The notes below the pieces were generated by a model, which saw only the letters and a list, made by a program, of their open reading frames with translations, was not told where the DNA came from and did not search any database. A stretch of DNA of 64,000 nucleotides from Capnocytophaga canimorsus (GTDB lineage Bacteria; Bacteroidota; Bacteroidia; Flavobacteriales; Flavobacteriaceae): contig NZ_CP022382.1 in assembly GCF_002302565.1 (NCBI RefSeq), forward strand, positions 753,001 through 817,000, in the 5' to 3' direction. Position 1 is the stretch's first letter, and the number at the start of each line of letters is the position of its first letter. The position numbers and the translations under genes were made by a program. Of this stretch, positions 25,435 through 35,174 are shown piece after piece.

Positions 25435-26802
25435 ATGAAAACAAAATCTCTTATATTTGCTTCATTACTTTGTTTTATAAATGTAATTCAAGGGCAACAA
25501 CCTCAGCAAGTGCCTAGTGATACCCTCTCGGAAATTGAAGAAAAATCTATTGATATTCTAGACAATTCAGAGATTGAATCGCCTTCCGAATACATTCAAA
25601 AGCAAGGTATTTACGTTTTGAAAGATCACCCTCAGGCAGAAAGTTTTGACAGAAAATGGCTTAGTGAACTTACCAACTCCGAGTTGTTTTTTCAAATGAG
25701 CGAAGCTGTTGCTAACCAGCCCACCTCCGATGTTATTTACGAAGAACTGCCTACCGAAGTACTCAAAAGCCGATTAGAGGCACTCAATCAAAAGACACCT
25801 TTCAACATTGAATACAATCCGATTTTAGAAAGAGTAATCAAATCGTTTTTAAAAAACCGACGTTCGTCATTAGAACGACTAATGAGTTTAAGCGATTATT
25901 ATTTCCCAATGTTTGAACAGGAAATGAACGCTAAAAAAATTCCACTGGAAATGAAATATTTAGCCATAGTAGAATCAGCATTAAACCCTAAGGCTCGTTC
26001 GTATATGGGGGCTACAGGGCTATGGCAATTTATGTACGCCACAGGAAGAATGTATGGTTTAGAGGTGAGTAATTACGTAGATGAACGCTGTGATCCTGTA
26101 CGGGCTACTAAAGCAGCCGCAAGTTATTTGAGTCGTTTGTACGACATCTTTGGAGATTGGGATTTGGTTTTAGCAGCTTACAACTCTGGTCCTGGTAATG
26201 TTACCAAAGCAATGCGACGCTCTGATGGAAAACAAAACTATTGGAATTTACGTCCGCACCTGCCACGCGAAACGGCTGGATATGTACCTGCTTTTTTGGC
26301 TACTTTATACATTTTTGAATATGCCTCCGAACACGGCTTCAATCCGCAAAAAAGGCAAAATCATCACTTCGAAACGGATACCATACGCGTAAAACAAGCT
26401 GTTCCTTTCAAAAACATCGCTGAAATAACAGGAATGGATATTAAAGAAATTCAATTTTTTAACCCTTCCTATCAGTTAGATGTGGTTCCTTACGTTGCGG
26501 GTAAAAATTATGGGCTTCGTCTTCCTGTTGAAGAAATTGGAAAGTTCGTAGCCAATGAAGAAATTGTTTATTCCTACATTAATGAAGAAATCGCTAAACG
26601 CGAAAAACCACTTCCTGAATTGGTGAAAGGCGACCAATACGTCTCTGGCGGAAAACGTATCATTCATAAAGTGAAAAAAGGAGATGTTTTGGGTAAAATT
26701 GCTACTCGTTACAAAGTATCGGTTTCTGACATCAAACGCTGGAACAAAATTAAAGGTACAAACATACAAATAGGGCAAAAATTGGTTATCCACCAGAAAT
26801 AG
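25435..26802 (+). CDS. mltD: MltD-like lytic transglycosylase with LysM domain
   Basis: A 455-residue exported murein hydrolase. Signal peptide about 1-20 (ending VIQGQ). The SLT domain (about 160-300) has catalytic E180 in AIVESALNPKARS, then GATGLWQFMYATG and AAYNSGPGNVTKA. A partial LysM-like segment (about 315-375) is followed by a clear LysM (about 408-454, IHKVKKGDVLGKIATRYKV). It cleaves glycan strands to 1,6-anhydro-muropeptides during wall growth. No lipobox Cys is obvious at the mature N-terminus. It converges on the flavoprotein gene with a 9-bp gap. Confidence 0.93.
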   Translation: MKTKSLIFASLLCFINVIQGQQPQQVPSDTLSEIEEKSIDILDNSEIESPSEYIQKQGIYVLKDHPQAESFDRKWLSELTNSELFFQMSEAVANQPTSDVIYEELPTEVLKSRLEALNQKTPFNIEYNPILERVIKSFLKNRRSSLERLMSLSDYYFPMFEQEMNAKKIPLEMKYLAIVESALNPKARSYMGATGLWQFMYATGRMYGLEVSNYVDERCDPVRATKAAASYLSRLYDIFGDWDLVLAAYNSGPGNVTKAMRRSDGKQNYWNLRPHLPRETAGYVPAFLATLYIFEYASEHGFNPQKRQNHHFETDTIRVKQAVPFKNIAEITGMDIKEIQFFNPSYQLDVVPYVAGKNYGLRLPVEEIGKFVANEEIVYSYINEEIAKREKPLPELVKGDQYVSGGKRIIHKVKKGDVLGKIATRYKVSVSDIKRWNKIKGTNIQIGQKLVIHQK

Positions 26803-26811
26803 CAACAAATT

Positions 26812-28086
26812 TTAAGGAAAAATATTTTCGGCTACCAAATAGCCGCCCGTCCAAGCGTTTTGGAAATTAAATCCACCCGTTATAGCGTCAATATCAAGTA
26901 CTTCCCCGCAAAAATACATATCAGGAAGTACTTTGCTTTTGAACGTTTTAAAATCGACCTCTTTAAGAGCAACTCCACCCGCAGTGACGAATTCCTCCTT
27001 AAAAGTTGATTTTCCGTTAATTACAAATTCTGACAAAATCAACTGCTCTGCCAAATGATGTAATTGATTTTTATTCACTACTGCCCAAGTTTGCTGCAAG
27101 TCAATACCTACCCGATGTAACAGCTTTATCCATAACCGCTTAGGAAGTTGAAACGGACAAAAATTTGATATTAGCTTTCGGGCATTTTCCGATTTTCCTT
27201 GTTGTAGAACAGTTATTGCTTGTTGTAAAGTACTTAGCTGACCTTGAAAATTTAACCAATTGACTTGAAGTTTGCATTTGTAGTTCAAATCTGCCAAAGC
27301 CCTCGCCCCCCAAGCCGAGAGCTTCAAAATTGCTGGACCGCTAAATCCCCAATGTGTTATTAGTAAAGGTGCAGAAACCCCACCACAATCAACACGTTTA
27401 TTTTTGATTTTCAATGGATTTGAATCCAAATCAGTCAAAAAAACAGTTGCTTGTAAAGCTACTCCTGACAAATTGGTTATGAAATCATCTTGGGTATTGA
27501 ATGTAAACAAAGAAGGCACGGGTGGAATGATAGTATGCCCTAAGGCTTGTAACAAGTTCCATATCTTAGAGCTACTTCCTGTAGCTATCACTATTTTTTC
27601 AGTACGAAAAACAGTAGTCTTGGTACTGATTTGCCAGTAATTATCGTTTCGTGCAATGGCTTGAACTTGTTGCTGGTATTCCACTAATACTTTATTGTTT
27701 TTAGCCTCATTCAGCAAACAATTTACCACGGATTGTGAACTATCAGATTGAGGAAAAACCCTCCCGTCAGGTTCAGTTTTTAGAGCTACTCCCCGACTTT
27801 CAAACCATTGTATGGTATCACCAGTCATAAACTTATGAAAAGCCCCAAGCAATTCTTTCTCTCCGCGAGGATAATTTTTAACCAACTGTGAAGCAATAAA
27901 TTCACCATTTGTTATATTACACCTGCCTCCGCCTGAAATACGCACTTTAGCCAGAGCTTCCTTATTTTTCTCCAAAATCAAAACACGCTTATCAGGATGT
28001 TTTTCAGCTATATTGATAGCAGAAAAAAAACCACCAGCTCCCCCTCCTATTACAATAACGTCGTATATTTGCTCTTGAATATGCAT
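26812..28086 (-). CDS. BaiN/HI0933-family FAD-dependent oxidoreductase
   Basis: A 424-residue soluble flavoprotein. The dinucleotide-binding motif VIGGGAGGFFSA lies at 12-23, an ISGGGRCNITNG segment follows at about 50-61, and the C-terminus has CGEVLDIDAITGGFN and NAWTGGYLVAE, all hallmarks of the HI0933-like family. Substrate is unknown; family members include dehydrogenases of unknown natural function. It converges on the transglycosylase gene, and no terminator fits in the 9-bp gap. Length is as usual. Confidence 0.92.
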   Translation of the reverse strand: MHIQEQIYDVIVIGGGAGGFFSAINIAEKHPDKRVLILEKNKEALAKVRISGGGRCNITNGEFIASQLVKNYPRGEKELLGAFHKFMTGDTIQWFESRGVALKTEPDGRVFPQSDSSQSVVNCLLNEAKNNKVLVEYQQQVQAIARNDNYWQISTKTTVFRTEKIVIATGSSSKIWNLLQALGHTIIPPVPSLFTFNTQDDFITNLSGVALQATVFLTDLDSNPLKIKNKRVDCGGVSAPLLITHWGFSGPAILKLSAWGARALADLNYKCKLQVNWLNFQGQLSTLQQAITVLQQGKSENARKLISNFCPFQLPKRLWIKLLHRVGIDLQQTWAVVNKNQLHHLAEQLILSEFVINGKSTFKEEFVTAGGVALKEVDFKTFKSKVLPDMYFCGEVLDIDAITGGFNFQNAWTGGYLVAENIFP

Positions 28087-28226
28087 TGATATATGAAATA
28101 ATGGGCAAATTACGAAAAAAATCAGCCAACAAACAACCCTTTTTTTGTTGAATGTTTTTTTGTAGAGACTTTGTTTAATTCAAAAAAGGCATAATTATTG
28201 ATATTATCAGACTTAAAAACAGATTT

Positions 28227-29840
28227 ATGATGAATAAACTACTTTTATTTTTATCGACTTTTGCTTGGGTTCCGATGTTTGCTCAAGCTCCTATCTTTTC
28301 TCACGTGAAAACAGAGAAAGCACAAGTGTATTTTAATGGTGCTGAAATACAACAAACTGCAAAAGCAACACTTCCTAAAGGAACCTCTGAGGTGATTCTC
28401 CTTAATGTTGCCAACGCTTTAGATGAAAATACAGTACAAATCAAATCGTTACCTAATGTAATGGTGCTTTCTGTCCGATTTTCAAATGAGCCCATTGATG
28501 GAATTGAAAACCATTACATTTCCGAAACGACCCAACCCATTTACAATGAAATGGTACGCACTGAAAAAGAAATTCAAGAAAATCAAATGCAAAAAAATGC
28601 AGTGGTAAAATCATTAGAATTACTGGATAAAAACCAAACTTTATCAGGGCAAAATATGAGTGTAGCTGAGCTTTCAAAACTTTTAGAATATTATCAAAAC
28701 AAGCGTTTTGAACTCGAAAAACAAATCAAAATACTCTCTGAAAAAGGAGAAACACTACAAAAAAAATTAAATACTTTGAAATTTCAATTGGGTACTTCAA
28801 AGGGGCAAAACAATCAAAATATCGGAAAATTAGTACTTCAAGTGATGAATGAGAAAGGCGGAGAAACTCCTTTTGAAATTAACTACATTACTCATCAAGC
28901 AAGATGGACTCCATTTTACGAAATTCGTATTGACAAGATAAACAAACCTATTGCCTTGAATTACAACGCCAATGTAACGCAATTTACAGGCGTTGATTGG
29001 AAAAACATAAAGATAGGACTATCAAGTGGTTATGTCAATCATCAGCATCAAGCACCAACTTTACACCCCTGGTTTGTTGGTTATCAAACTCAATACATTG
29101 AAGAAGTGGTTATTCTTAAAGCACCAGCAGCTTACACTAAAAATTTGGAAACGGGAGCGCTTTCTGCTAACTCTTCGGCTATATCTTTGGAAGACAAATC
29201 TTTGAACGATTTGGTGGTGGTAAATGAAACACAACTTAATGTTAATTTTGATATTGATGTCCCTTATACGATTCTTTCCAATGGAAAAAATCATAGCGTT
29301 TCGCTAAAAAAATTAGAGATTCCTGTAGATTTCACGCATTATACCGCTCCAAAGTTGGATAATAACGTGTACCTACTGGCTAAATTAGAAAATTACGGAA
29401 AATACAATCTGCTTGCTGGACAAGCTAATGTCGTTTTTGAAAACAACTACGTAGGCAAAACCTACATCAATCCGCAAGAAACACAACAGCAATTACAATT
29501 GAGCTTAGGCAAAGATAAAAAAATCGTTGCTGAACGAAAACTTATAGCTGAAAAATCAGAAAATAAAATATTATCTTCCAAAAAGCTACAATCCTTTACC
29601 TACGAAATCACTTTGCGAAACAACAAAAACGAAAATGTAACGGTTGATGTAGAAGACCAATATCCGATTAGTTCGGAAAAAACTATTAAAGTTTCGCTTG
29701 GAACAACTAATGAGGCTATTAATGATGCCGAAAAAGGAATTTTAAAATGGAAGGTTCAACTTAAGCCTAACGAAACCAGAAAAATACGTTTTTCATATCA
29801 AGTAGAATCGGATAAAGAGCAAAATATTTCTGGACTATAA
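28227..29840 (+). CDS. MuiA-like protein (DUF4139 domain)
   Basis: A 537-residue exported protein with a signal peptide (about 1-19, ending MFAQA). The N-terminal DUF4140-like region (about 25-100, VKTEKAQVYFNGAEI) is followed by a coiled coil (about 105-195) and the DUF4139 beta-rich domain (about 210-537). Homologues are annotated as mucoidy inhibitor MuiA family; the mechanism is not known. The C-terminus lacks a sorting domain. It is 15 bp from the DUF4230 gene and probably shares its transcript. Confidence 0.88.
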   Translation: MMNKLLLFLSTFAWVPMFAQAPIFSHVKTEKAQVYFNGAEIQQTAKATLPKGTSEVILLNVANALDENTVQIKSLPNVMVLSVRFSNEPIDGIENHYISETTQPIYNEMVRTEKEIQENQMQKNAVVKSLELLDKNQTLSGQNMSVAELSKLLEYYQNKRFELEKQIKILSEKGETLQKKLNTLKFQLGTSKGQNNQNIGKLVLQVMNEKGGETPFEINYITHQARWTPFYEIRIDKINKPIALNYNANVTQFTGVDWKNIKIGLSSGYVNHQHQAPTLHPWFVGYQTQYIEEVVILKAPAAYTKNLETGALSANSSAISLEDKSLNDLVVVNETQLNVNFDIDVPYTILSNGKNHSVSLKKLEIPVDFTHYTAPKLDNNVYLLAKLENYGKYNLLAGQANVVFENNYVGKTYINPQETQQQLQLSLGKDKKIVAERKLIAEKSENKILSSKKLQSFTYEITLRNNKNENVTVDVEDQYPISSEKTIKVSLGTTNEAINDAEKGILKWKVQLKPNETRKIRFSYQVESDKEQNISGL

Positions 29841-29855
29841 CTCTGAGTTTTTAAT

Positions 29856-30467
29856 ATGAAAAGATTTTTAATTGGTTTTTCTTGTGCAGTTATCTTATTA
29901 GTTGTTTTTCAGATTATTATAAATAAGAAACAAACTCAAGAAACGATAATAGCAAATTCGGCACTAATTCAAACGCAAATTGAAAATGTAAGCAAACTCA
30001 TCGTTACTGAAGGACATTTCGCAGAGGTCATCTCATACAAAGAAAGTAAAAAATATTTTATGGATATTTTTTCTTTCGAAAAGGATATTTTGGTAGTGGT
30101 CAATGCTGATGTAACCGTCGGATACGATTTGAGCAAGATTACTTATGAGTTGGACGAACAGAACAAAAGAGTGATTATCAAATCTATACCCGAAGTAGAA
30201 ATAAAAGTATATCCTGATTTACAATATTTTGACGTCAGCAGAAGTGAAATGAATCCGTTTAAGGCGGAAGATGTGTCTAAAATTCGCAAGAAAGTAGATG
30301 AGCAACTGCGAAAAAAAATAGAAGCTACTACTTTGAAAACTAATGCTAAAAATCGTTTAATTTCCGAACTTTCGAATATTTTAATCCTTACTAAATCATT
30401 AGGTTGGACTTTGGAATATAATGACACACCTATAGAGTCGGTAACAGATTGGAATCTAAAAGTATAA
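29856..30467 (+). CDS. DUF4230-family protein
   Basis: A 203-residue protein with one N-terminal membrane segment (about 5-21), then a soluble alpha/beta domain with KLIVTEGHFAEVISYKES and VVVNADVTVGYDLSKITYEL, which match the DUF4230 family. Probably anchored in the inner membrane facing the periplasm. Its stop is 2 bp before the re-started bioF ATG, so translation may be coupled. Function is unknown. Confidence 0.88.
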   Translation: MKRFLIGFSCAVILLVVFQIIINKKQTQETIIANSALIQTQIENVSKLIVTEGHFAEVISYKESKKYFMDIFSFEKDILVVVNADVTVGYDLSKITYELDEQNKRVIIKSIPEVEIKVYPDLQYFDVSRSEMNPFKAEDVSKIRKKVDEQLRKKIEATTLKTNAKNRLISELSNILILTKSLGWTLEYNDTPIESVTDWNLKV

Positions 30468-30469
30468 CT

Positions 30470-31609
30470 ATGCCACGCATCCCTAAGCACATCACAGAAA
30501 GGCTAAATCAGCGCAAAGAAAAAAATGCACTACGCACCCTAAAAGTTAATCATTTTAAAGTAGACTTCTATTCTAACGATTATTTAGGATTTGCCTCAAG
30601 CCGTGAAATTAAACAATTTAATGAAGAAATACTTTCAAGATATCCGATTCAGCACGGGGCTACGGGCTCACGACTCATCTCGGGGCACACGCCCTTACAC
30701 GAAATTGCAGAACATACCATTTCTGAATTTCACCACTCACAGAGTTGTTTACTTTTCAATTCGGGCTACGATGCCAATGTGGGTCTTTTTTCTAGCATAC
30801 CCAAACGTGGCGATATCATACTTTTTGATGAGTACATACACGCTTCCATTCGTGACGGAATATCCTTAGGTTTAGCACAAGCTTACAAATTCAAACACAA
30901 CGATTTGGAGAGTTTGGAGCGGTTGTTACAAAAGTACACGAGCAATTCTAATAATATTTTTATCGCTACTGAATCGGTATTTTCGATGGATGGTGATAGC
31001 CCCGATTTGGAAAAAATGGTGCTTTTAGCTGAAAAATACAATGCCTTTCTAATCGTTGATGAAGCTCACGCACTTGGGGTTTTGGGCAAAGACGGTTGTG
31101 GCTTGGTGCAGCATTTAGGAATAGAAAATCGTGTTTTCGCCCGAATAATGACCTACGGAAAAGCCCTTGGCGGACACGGAGCCAGTGTATTGTCTTCTAA
31201 CGAACTAAAGCAATATTTAGTTAATTTTGCCCGTTCTTTCATCTATACCACAGCGATGCCACCTCACAACGTTGCTCACATTTTAGCAGGATATCAAGAA
31301 CTATCTCGAACACAAAATAGAGAACTTCTGCAAAAAAATATCGCTTTTTTTCTAAAAAAAGCAGAAAAAATAGGACTAAAATCAAGATTCATCCCCTCAC
31401 AATCAGCTATTCAAGGTATCGTTTTGTCGGGAAATGATTTCGTAAAATCAATTTCGGAAGATATTCAAAAAGAGGGCTTTGGGGTAATTCCTATTCTATC
31501 TCCCACAGTGGCAGAAGGACAAGAACGCCTACGCATCTGTTTGCATAGTTTCAATACATTTTCCGAAATTGAAAATTTATGTAACATTCTAATAACCAAG
31601 CTCAAATAA
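30470..31609 (+). CDS. bioF: 8-amino-7-oxononanoate synthase
   Basis: Start at 30470 (MPRIPKHITERLNQ), 379 residues; the frame from 30449 would overlap the DUF4230 gene. A fold-type I PLP enzyme of the alpha-oxoamine synthase family that condenses pimeloyl-ACP or -CoA with alanine in biotin synthesis. FYSNDYLGFASS, TGSRLISGH, the DEAHALGVLG box, and PLP lysine K231 in TYGKALGGHGAS are present. The C-terminal RLRICLHSFNT fits BioF. bioD lies 0.5 kb downstream, which supports biotin rather than the related KBL or serine palmitoyltransferase roles. Confidence 0.9.
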   Translation: MPRIPKHITERLNQRKEKNALRTLKVNHFKVDFYSNDYLGFASSREIKQFNEEILSRYPIQHGATGSRLISGHTPLHEIAEHTISEFHHSQSCLLFNSGYDANVGLFSSIPKRGDIILFDEYIHASIRDGISLGLAQAYKFKHNDLESLERLLQKYTSNSNNIFIATESVFSMDGDSPDLEKMVLLAEKYNAFLIVDEAHALGVLGKDGCGLVQHLGIENRVFARIMTYGKALGGHGASVLSSNELKQYLVNFARSFIYTTAMPPHNVAHILAGYQELSRTQNRELLQKNIAFFLKKAEKIGLKSRFIPSQSAIQGIVLSGNDFVKSISEDIQKEGFGVIPILSPTVAEGQERLRICLHSFNTFSEIENLCNILITKLK

Positions 31610-31626
31610 CTCATTTCATTTTAGTT

Positions 31627-31657
31627 TTTGCTTTTACAAAATAAAAATATAACTTTG
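31627..31657 (+). promoter_or_regulatory. Promoter of the small coiled-coil membrane protein gene
   Basis: TTTG at 31627-31630, a 19-bp spacer, TAACTTTG at 31650-31657. The longest frame begins at 31628, inside this promoter, so the ATG at 31682 is the real start. Confidence 0.75.
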
Positions 31658-31681
31658 CTTAAAAGACAAAATCTTAAAAAT

Positions 31682-32089
31682 ATGAAAAATAAGGTCCCTA
31701 TTTTAGCTATTTCATTGGGTGCATTGGGTATGATAACTATCATTTCAGCGTTGATGTTTGGATTACCTATCTACAATGTATGGCAACAAGAAATGGCAGG
31801 AAAAGCTGAAATGGCAAAGGCAGAACAAAACCGTAAAATCTTAATTGAAGAGGCAAAAGCCCGATTAGAAGCCGAAAAATTGAATGCACAAGCTGAAATT
31901 GAACGCGCTCGAGGAATGGCTGAAGCTATGAGGATTGAGAACGGAACATTAAACTCGGTATATAATCAGTATTTGTTTATCAGAACACTAGAAAAATTAG
32001 CTGACAAAGGCAATCTGCCACAAATCATCTATATGCCTTCTAACGGACTTGTTCCCGTTATGGATGTTTCCAAAAAAGAAAAACCATAG
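31682..32089 (+). CDS. Small membrane protein with SPFH-tail-like coiled coil
   Basis: Start at 31682 (MKNKVPILAISLGALGM), 135 residues. One membrane segment (about 5-29) is followed by an Ala/Glu/Lys-rich helix (about 38-85, EEAKARLEAEKLNAQAEIER) resembling the C-terminal coiled coil of prohibitin/stomatin proteins, but the SPFH domain itself is absent. The tail (YLFIRTLEKLADKGNLPQII) also resembles the end of such proteins. It sits between bioF and bioD but has its own promoter. Probably an oligomeric membrane scaffold; function inferred weakly. Confidence 0.78.
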   Translation: MKNKVPILAISLGALGMITIISALMFGLPIYNVWQQEMAGKAEMAKAEQNRKILIEEAKARLEAEKLNAQAEIERARGMAEAMRIENGTLNSVYNQYLFIRTLEKLADKGNLPQIIYMPSNGLVPVMDVSKKEKP

Positions 32090-32121
32090 CCTTAAAAACA
32101 ACTTTTTATCATCTGATTAAA

Positions 32122-32742
32122 ATGGAAAAACAGACCTATTTTGTAACAGGAATTTCTACCGAAGTAGGAAAAACCATTGTTGCTGCCATATTGACTGAAG
32201 CTCTAAATGCAGATTATTGGAAACCAATTCAATCAGGAGATTTGGAAAACTCGGACACACACAAAATAAAACGCTGGATTTCAAACTCCAAAACCTTTTT
32301 CCACCCCAACGCCTATGCTTTGAGCATACCTGCCAGCCCACATCTGTCAGCAAAATTAGATGATACCACCATCGAAATAAACAAAATTATTCGTCCAAAA
32401 ACTGAAAATCATCTGGTAATAGAAGGCGCTGGGGGGCTGTTAGTTCCGCTTAACGAAACAACAACTATTGCCGATTTGATACTGCCCTCGGATAGAATCA
32501 TCATCGTTTCACGACATTATTTAGGCAGTATCAACCACACTTTACTTACTATAGAAGCACTAAAAAACAGAAATTTAACCCCTTATGGTATTATTTTTAG
32601 TGGGGAAGAAAATGCATCTTCGGAAGAAATCATTTTGAAAAAAAGTGGAATTCCTTGTTTAGGTAGAATAGATGAAGAACCTTACTTTGATAAAAATGTA
32701 ATTCGCTATTATGCTGAAAAGTGGAAATCAAACGAAACCTAA
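32122..32742 (+). CDS. bioD: Dethiobiotin synthetase
   Basis: A 206-residue P-loop ATPase. The N-terminus YFVTGISTEVGKTIVAAIL carries the Walker A motif (GISTEVGKT). VIEGAGGLLVPL and KPIQSGDLENSDT are typical. It makes the ureido ring of dethiobiotin from 7,8-diaminononanoate, CO2 and ATP, in the cytoplasm. bioF is 0.5 kb upstream with the small membrane protein in between. bioA and bioB are not in the window. Confidence 0.94.
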   Translation: MEKQTYFVTGISTEVGKTIVAAILTEALNADYWKPIQSGDLENSDTHKIKRWISNSKTFFHPNAYALSIPASPHLSAKLDDTTIEINKIIRPKTENHLVIEGAGGLLVPLNETTTIADLILPSDRIIIVSRHYLGSINHTLLTIEALKNRNLTPYGIIFSGEENASSEEIILKKSGIPCLGRIDEEPYFDKNVIRYYAEKWKSNET

Positions 32743-32834
32743 ATATCTTATTTATTTTCAGACACTTAAAAACAATCCACCTGAATATATTAGAATATTT
32801 GAGGTACAGCACACTTTTTATTAAATTTAATATT

Positions 32835-32842
32835 TATTTTTG
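32835..32842 (+). promoter_or_regulatory. -7 box of the acyl-CoA synthetase gene
   Basis: TATTTTTG, 18 bp before the ATG at 32861. No good -33 at the right distance. The longest frame starts at 32840, inside this box. Confidence 0.5.
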
Positions 32843-32860
32843 CCCACTAATTGCTTAGTT

Positions 32861-34654
32861 ATGAATTTGAATAATCTTCATTACGTTAATGTTTTTCGTA
32901 AAAATGTTGACAAATACGCATCAAAAAATGCCTTAATGCACCGAACTTCAACAGGTTGGGAGGGCATCGATTGGAAAACATTCGGGCAAATGACTGACAC
33001 ACTTTCAAAAGCCTTATTAGCATTTGGTGTTCAACCGCAAGACACCGTAGGTATATTTTCTCAGAATATGCCTCAATGGACAATTGCCGACCTTGCTACC
33101 CTGCAAATTCGGGCAATTACAGTTCCCATATACGCCACAAACACCGCTGAACAAGCCGCTTTTGTGGTAAATCACGCCGAGATAAAAATGTTGTTTGTAG
33201 GTGGAGAAGAACAATATGATAAAGCTTTAGCATTTGCTGAAAAAAGTCCTTCACTTCAAAAAATCATATTGATGAAGGATAACATTCCTCTTAAAGAAAA
33301 ACAATGGTCTATCACTTGGGAAGATTTCATAAAATATGGTGTATCTGCAAAGCTAGATGCGCAGTTGCAAACCCAAATAGAAAACCGAAGTTTGAATGAT
33401 TTATTTACCATAATTTACACCTCTGGAACTACAGGTGACCCCAAAGGAGTAATGTTGGACTACGAAAATTTAGCTCATCAACTTAAAAATCACGACATTC
33501 GTCTAAAACTCTCTTCAGAAGATGTTTCTTTGGCATTTTTGCCCTTGTCACACGTTTTTGAAAGAGCTTGGACTTTCTACTCTCTTTACAAAGGGGCTAC
33601 AAACCATTTTTTGGAAAATCCGCTGGAAATCAAATCTGCCCTATTGGAGGTGAAGCCTACGGTAATGTGTGCTGTACCAAGATTTTATGAAAAAGTATTC
33701 GGAACGGTTTACGATATGATTTCGGGGGCTTCATTGGTAAAACGACTTGTTTTTTCATTTGCTACTCGAAGCGGAAAACAGATGCTTAAAGCCAAACAAA
33801 AGCATAAAAAACCGTCGTGGTTCTTGCAAAAAGCATATCAAATTTCCGAAAAATTAGTATTCTCAAAATTAAAACAATCATTGGGTGGACGTATTCGTTT
33901 TATGCCTTGCGGAGGAGCCAATTTAGAACCTTCCATTGGGCGTTTTTTTCAAGCCATTGGGGTAAATGTAAAACTAGGATACGGAATGACAGAAACTTTA
34001 GCCACCGTTTCGTGTTGGGACGATATTGATTTCAACCTAAAATCGGTAGGCAGACTTATGCCCGACACGCAAATGAAAATAGGCGAAGACAACGAAATCT
34101 TAGTCAAAGGAGGTATGGTAATGAAAGGGTACTACAAAAATCCGGAAGAAACCCAAAAAGCCTTTACCCAAGACGGATTTTTAAAGACAGGTGACGCTGG
34201 AAATTTGGATAAATACAATAATGTTTTCATTACCGACCGAATCAAAGAACTAATGAAAACCTCCAATGGCAAATACATTGCTCCGCAACACATTGAAGGT
34301 AAAGTAGGTAAGGATAACGTTATTGATCAAATAGCCGTTATTGCCGACGGAAGAAAGTTTGTTTCCGCTTTAATTGTACCTAATTTTGAGGTTTTACAAC
34401 AAATGATGGCTGATTTAAATATCAAATACAAAAACACTACGGATTTGATTAAAAATAGTCAGGTAATTGATTTTATTAACAAGCGTTTGCAGAAATTTCA
34501 AAAGGATTTACCTGATTATGAGAAAATTAAGCGATTCACTTTGCTTCCGAAAGCTTTTTCGATTGACAGAAATGAAATTACCCCTACTTTAAAATTAAAA
34601 CGCAAAGTAATCTATGTACGTTATCGAAAAGAAATTGAGGCAATGTATAACTAA
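32861..34654 (+). CDS. Long-chain fatty acid--CoA ligase (AMP-forming)
   Basis: Start at 32861 (MNLNNLHYVNVF), 597 residues. An ANL-superfamily enzyme that activates fatty acids to acyl-AMP and then acyl-CoA. Motifs: the P-loop IIYTSGTTGDPKGVMLDY, GYGMTET in the acceptor region, and DGFLKTGDAGNLDKYN with the hinge Asp. TDRIKELMKTSNGKYIAP is the A8 core and the C-terminus carries the conserved Lys region. It resembles the FadD15-like long-chain group. It is followed by a Fur-family regulator with its own promoter. Confidence 0.93.
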   Translation: MNLNNLHYVNVFRKNVDKYASKNALMHRTSTGWEGIDWKTFGQMTDTLSKALLAFGVQPQDTVGIFSQNMPQWTIADLATLQIRAITVPIYATNTAEQAAFVVNHAEIKMLFVGGEEQYDKALAFAEKSPSLQKIILMKDNIPLKEKQWSITWEDFIKYGVSAKLDAQLQTQIENRSLNDLFTIIYTSGTTGDPKGVMLDYENLAHQLKNHDIRLKLSSEDVSLAFLPLSHVFERAWTFYSLYKGATNHFLENPLEIKSALLEVKPTVMCAVPRFYEKVFGTVYDMISGASLVKRLVFSFATRSGKQMLKAKQKHKKPSWFLQKAYQISEKLVFSKLKQSLGGRIRFMPCGGANLEPSIGRFFQAIGVNVKLGYGMTETLATVSCWDDIDFNLKSVGRLMPDTQMKIGEDNEILVKGGMVMKGYYKNPEETQKAFTQDGFLKTGDAGNLDKYNNVFITDRIKELMKTSNGKYIAPQHIEGKVGKDNVIDQIAVIADGRKFVSALIVPNFEVLQQMMADLNIKYKNTTDLIKNSQVIDFINKRLQKFQKDLPDYEKIKRFTLLPKAFSIDRNEITPTLKLKRKVIYVRYRKEIEAMYN

Positions 34655-34661
34655 TTTTTTG

Positions 34662-34669
34662 TAATTTTG
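34662..34669 (+). promoter_or_regulatory. -7 box of the fur-purA pair
   Basis: TAATTTTG, 32 bp before the ATG at 34702; a TTG at 34636-34638 lies 23 bp upstream as a possible -33. Confidence 0.5.
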
Positions 34670-34701
34670 TACGTTGAACTAAAAAAAGAAAACACCAAGC
34701 A

Positions 34702-35169
34702 ATGGCTAATGAAGAAAATTTAGAAATTGTCCGAAAGGTTTTTACCAAATATTTGGAAGAAAATGGGCATCGAAAAACCCCTGAGCGTTTCGCAATTGTA
34801 AAAGAAATTTATGAAAGCGGAGAGCATTTTGATATTGAATCATTATATATCAAAATGAAAAATAAAAAGTATCGCGTGAGCCGTGCTACCCTATATAACA
34901 CCATAGAGCTTCTCTTAGAGTGCGGATTGGTACGTAAACACCAGTTTGGTCAAAATCAAGCTCATTATGAAAAATCTTACTTTGATCGTCAACACGACCA
35001 CGTGATTTTAACCGATACCGGAGAGGTCATTGAGTTTTGTGACCCCCGAATTCAAGCCATTCAAAAAACAATTGAGGAGGTATTTGACGTTAAAATTTCA
35101 AATCATTCGTTGTATTTTTACGCGACACAGAATAAAGAAAACAAAGATAACGCACAAGAAAAACAATAA
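34702..35169 (+). CDS. Fur-family transcriptional regulator
   Basis: A 155-residue DNA-binding regulator. The winged helix is at about 20-85 ([17 protein letters not shown] and [20 protein letters not shown]). The metal region has [17 protein letters not shown] and a C-terminal NHSLYFYA. Only Cys113 of the usual CxxC is present and the second C-terminal CxxC pair is absent, so a structural Cys4 zinc site is missing. Iron, zinc or peroxide sensing cannot be decided from sequence. purA starts 5 bp after its stop, an unusual and probably co-transcribed partner. Confidence 0.92.
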   Translation: MANEENLEIVRKVFTKYLEENGHRKTPERFAIVKEIYESGEHFDIESLYIKMKNKKYRVSRATLYNTIELLLECGLVRKHQFGQNQAHYEKSYFDRQHDHVILTDTGEVIEFCDPRIQAIQKTIEEVFDVKISNHSLYFYATQNKENKDNAQEKQ

Positions 35170-35174
35170 CCAAG

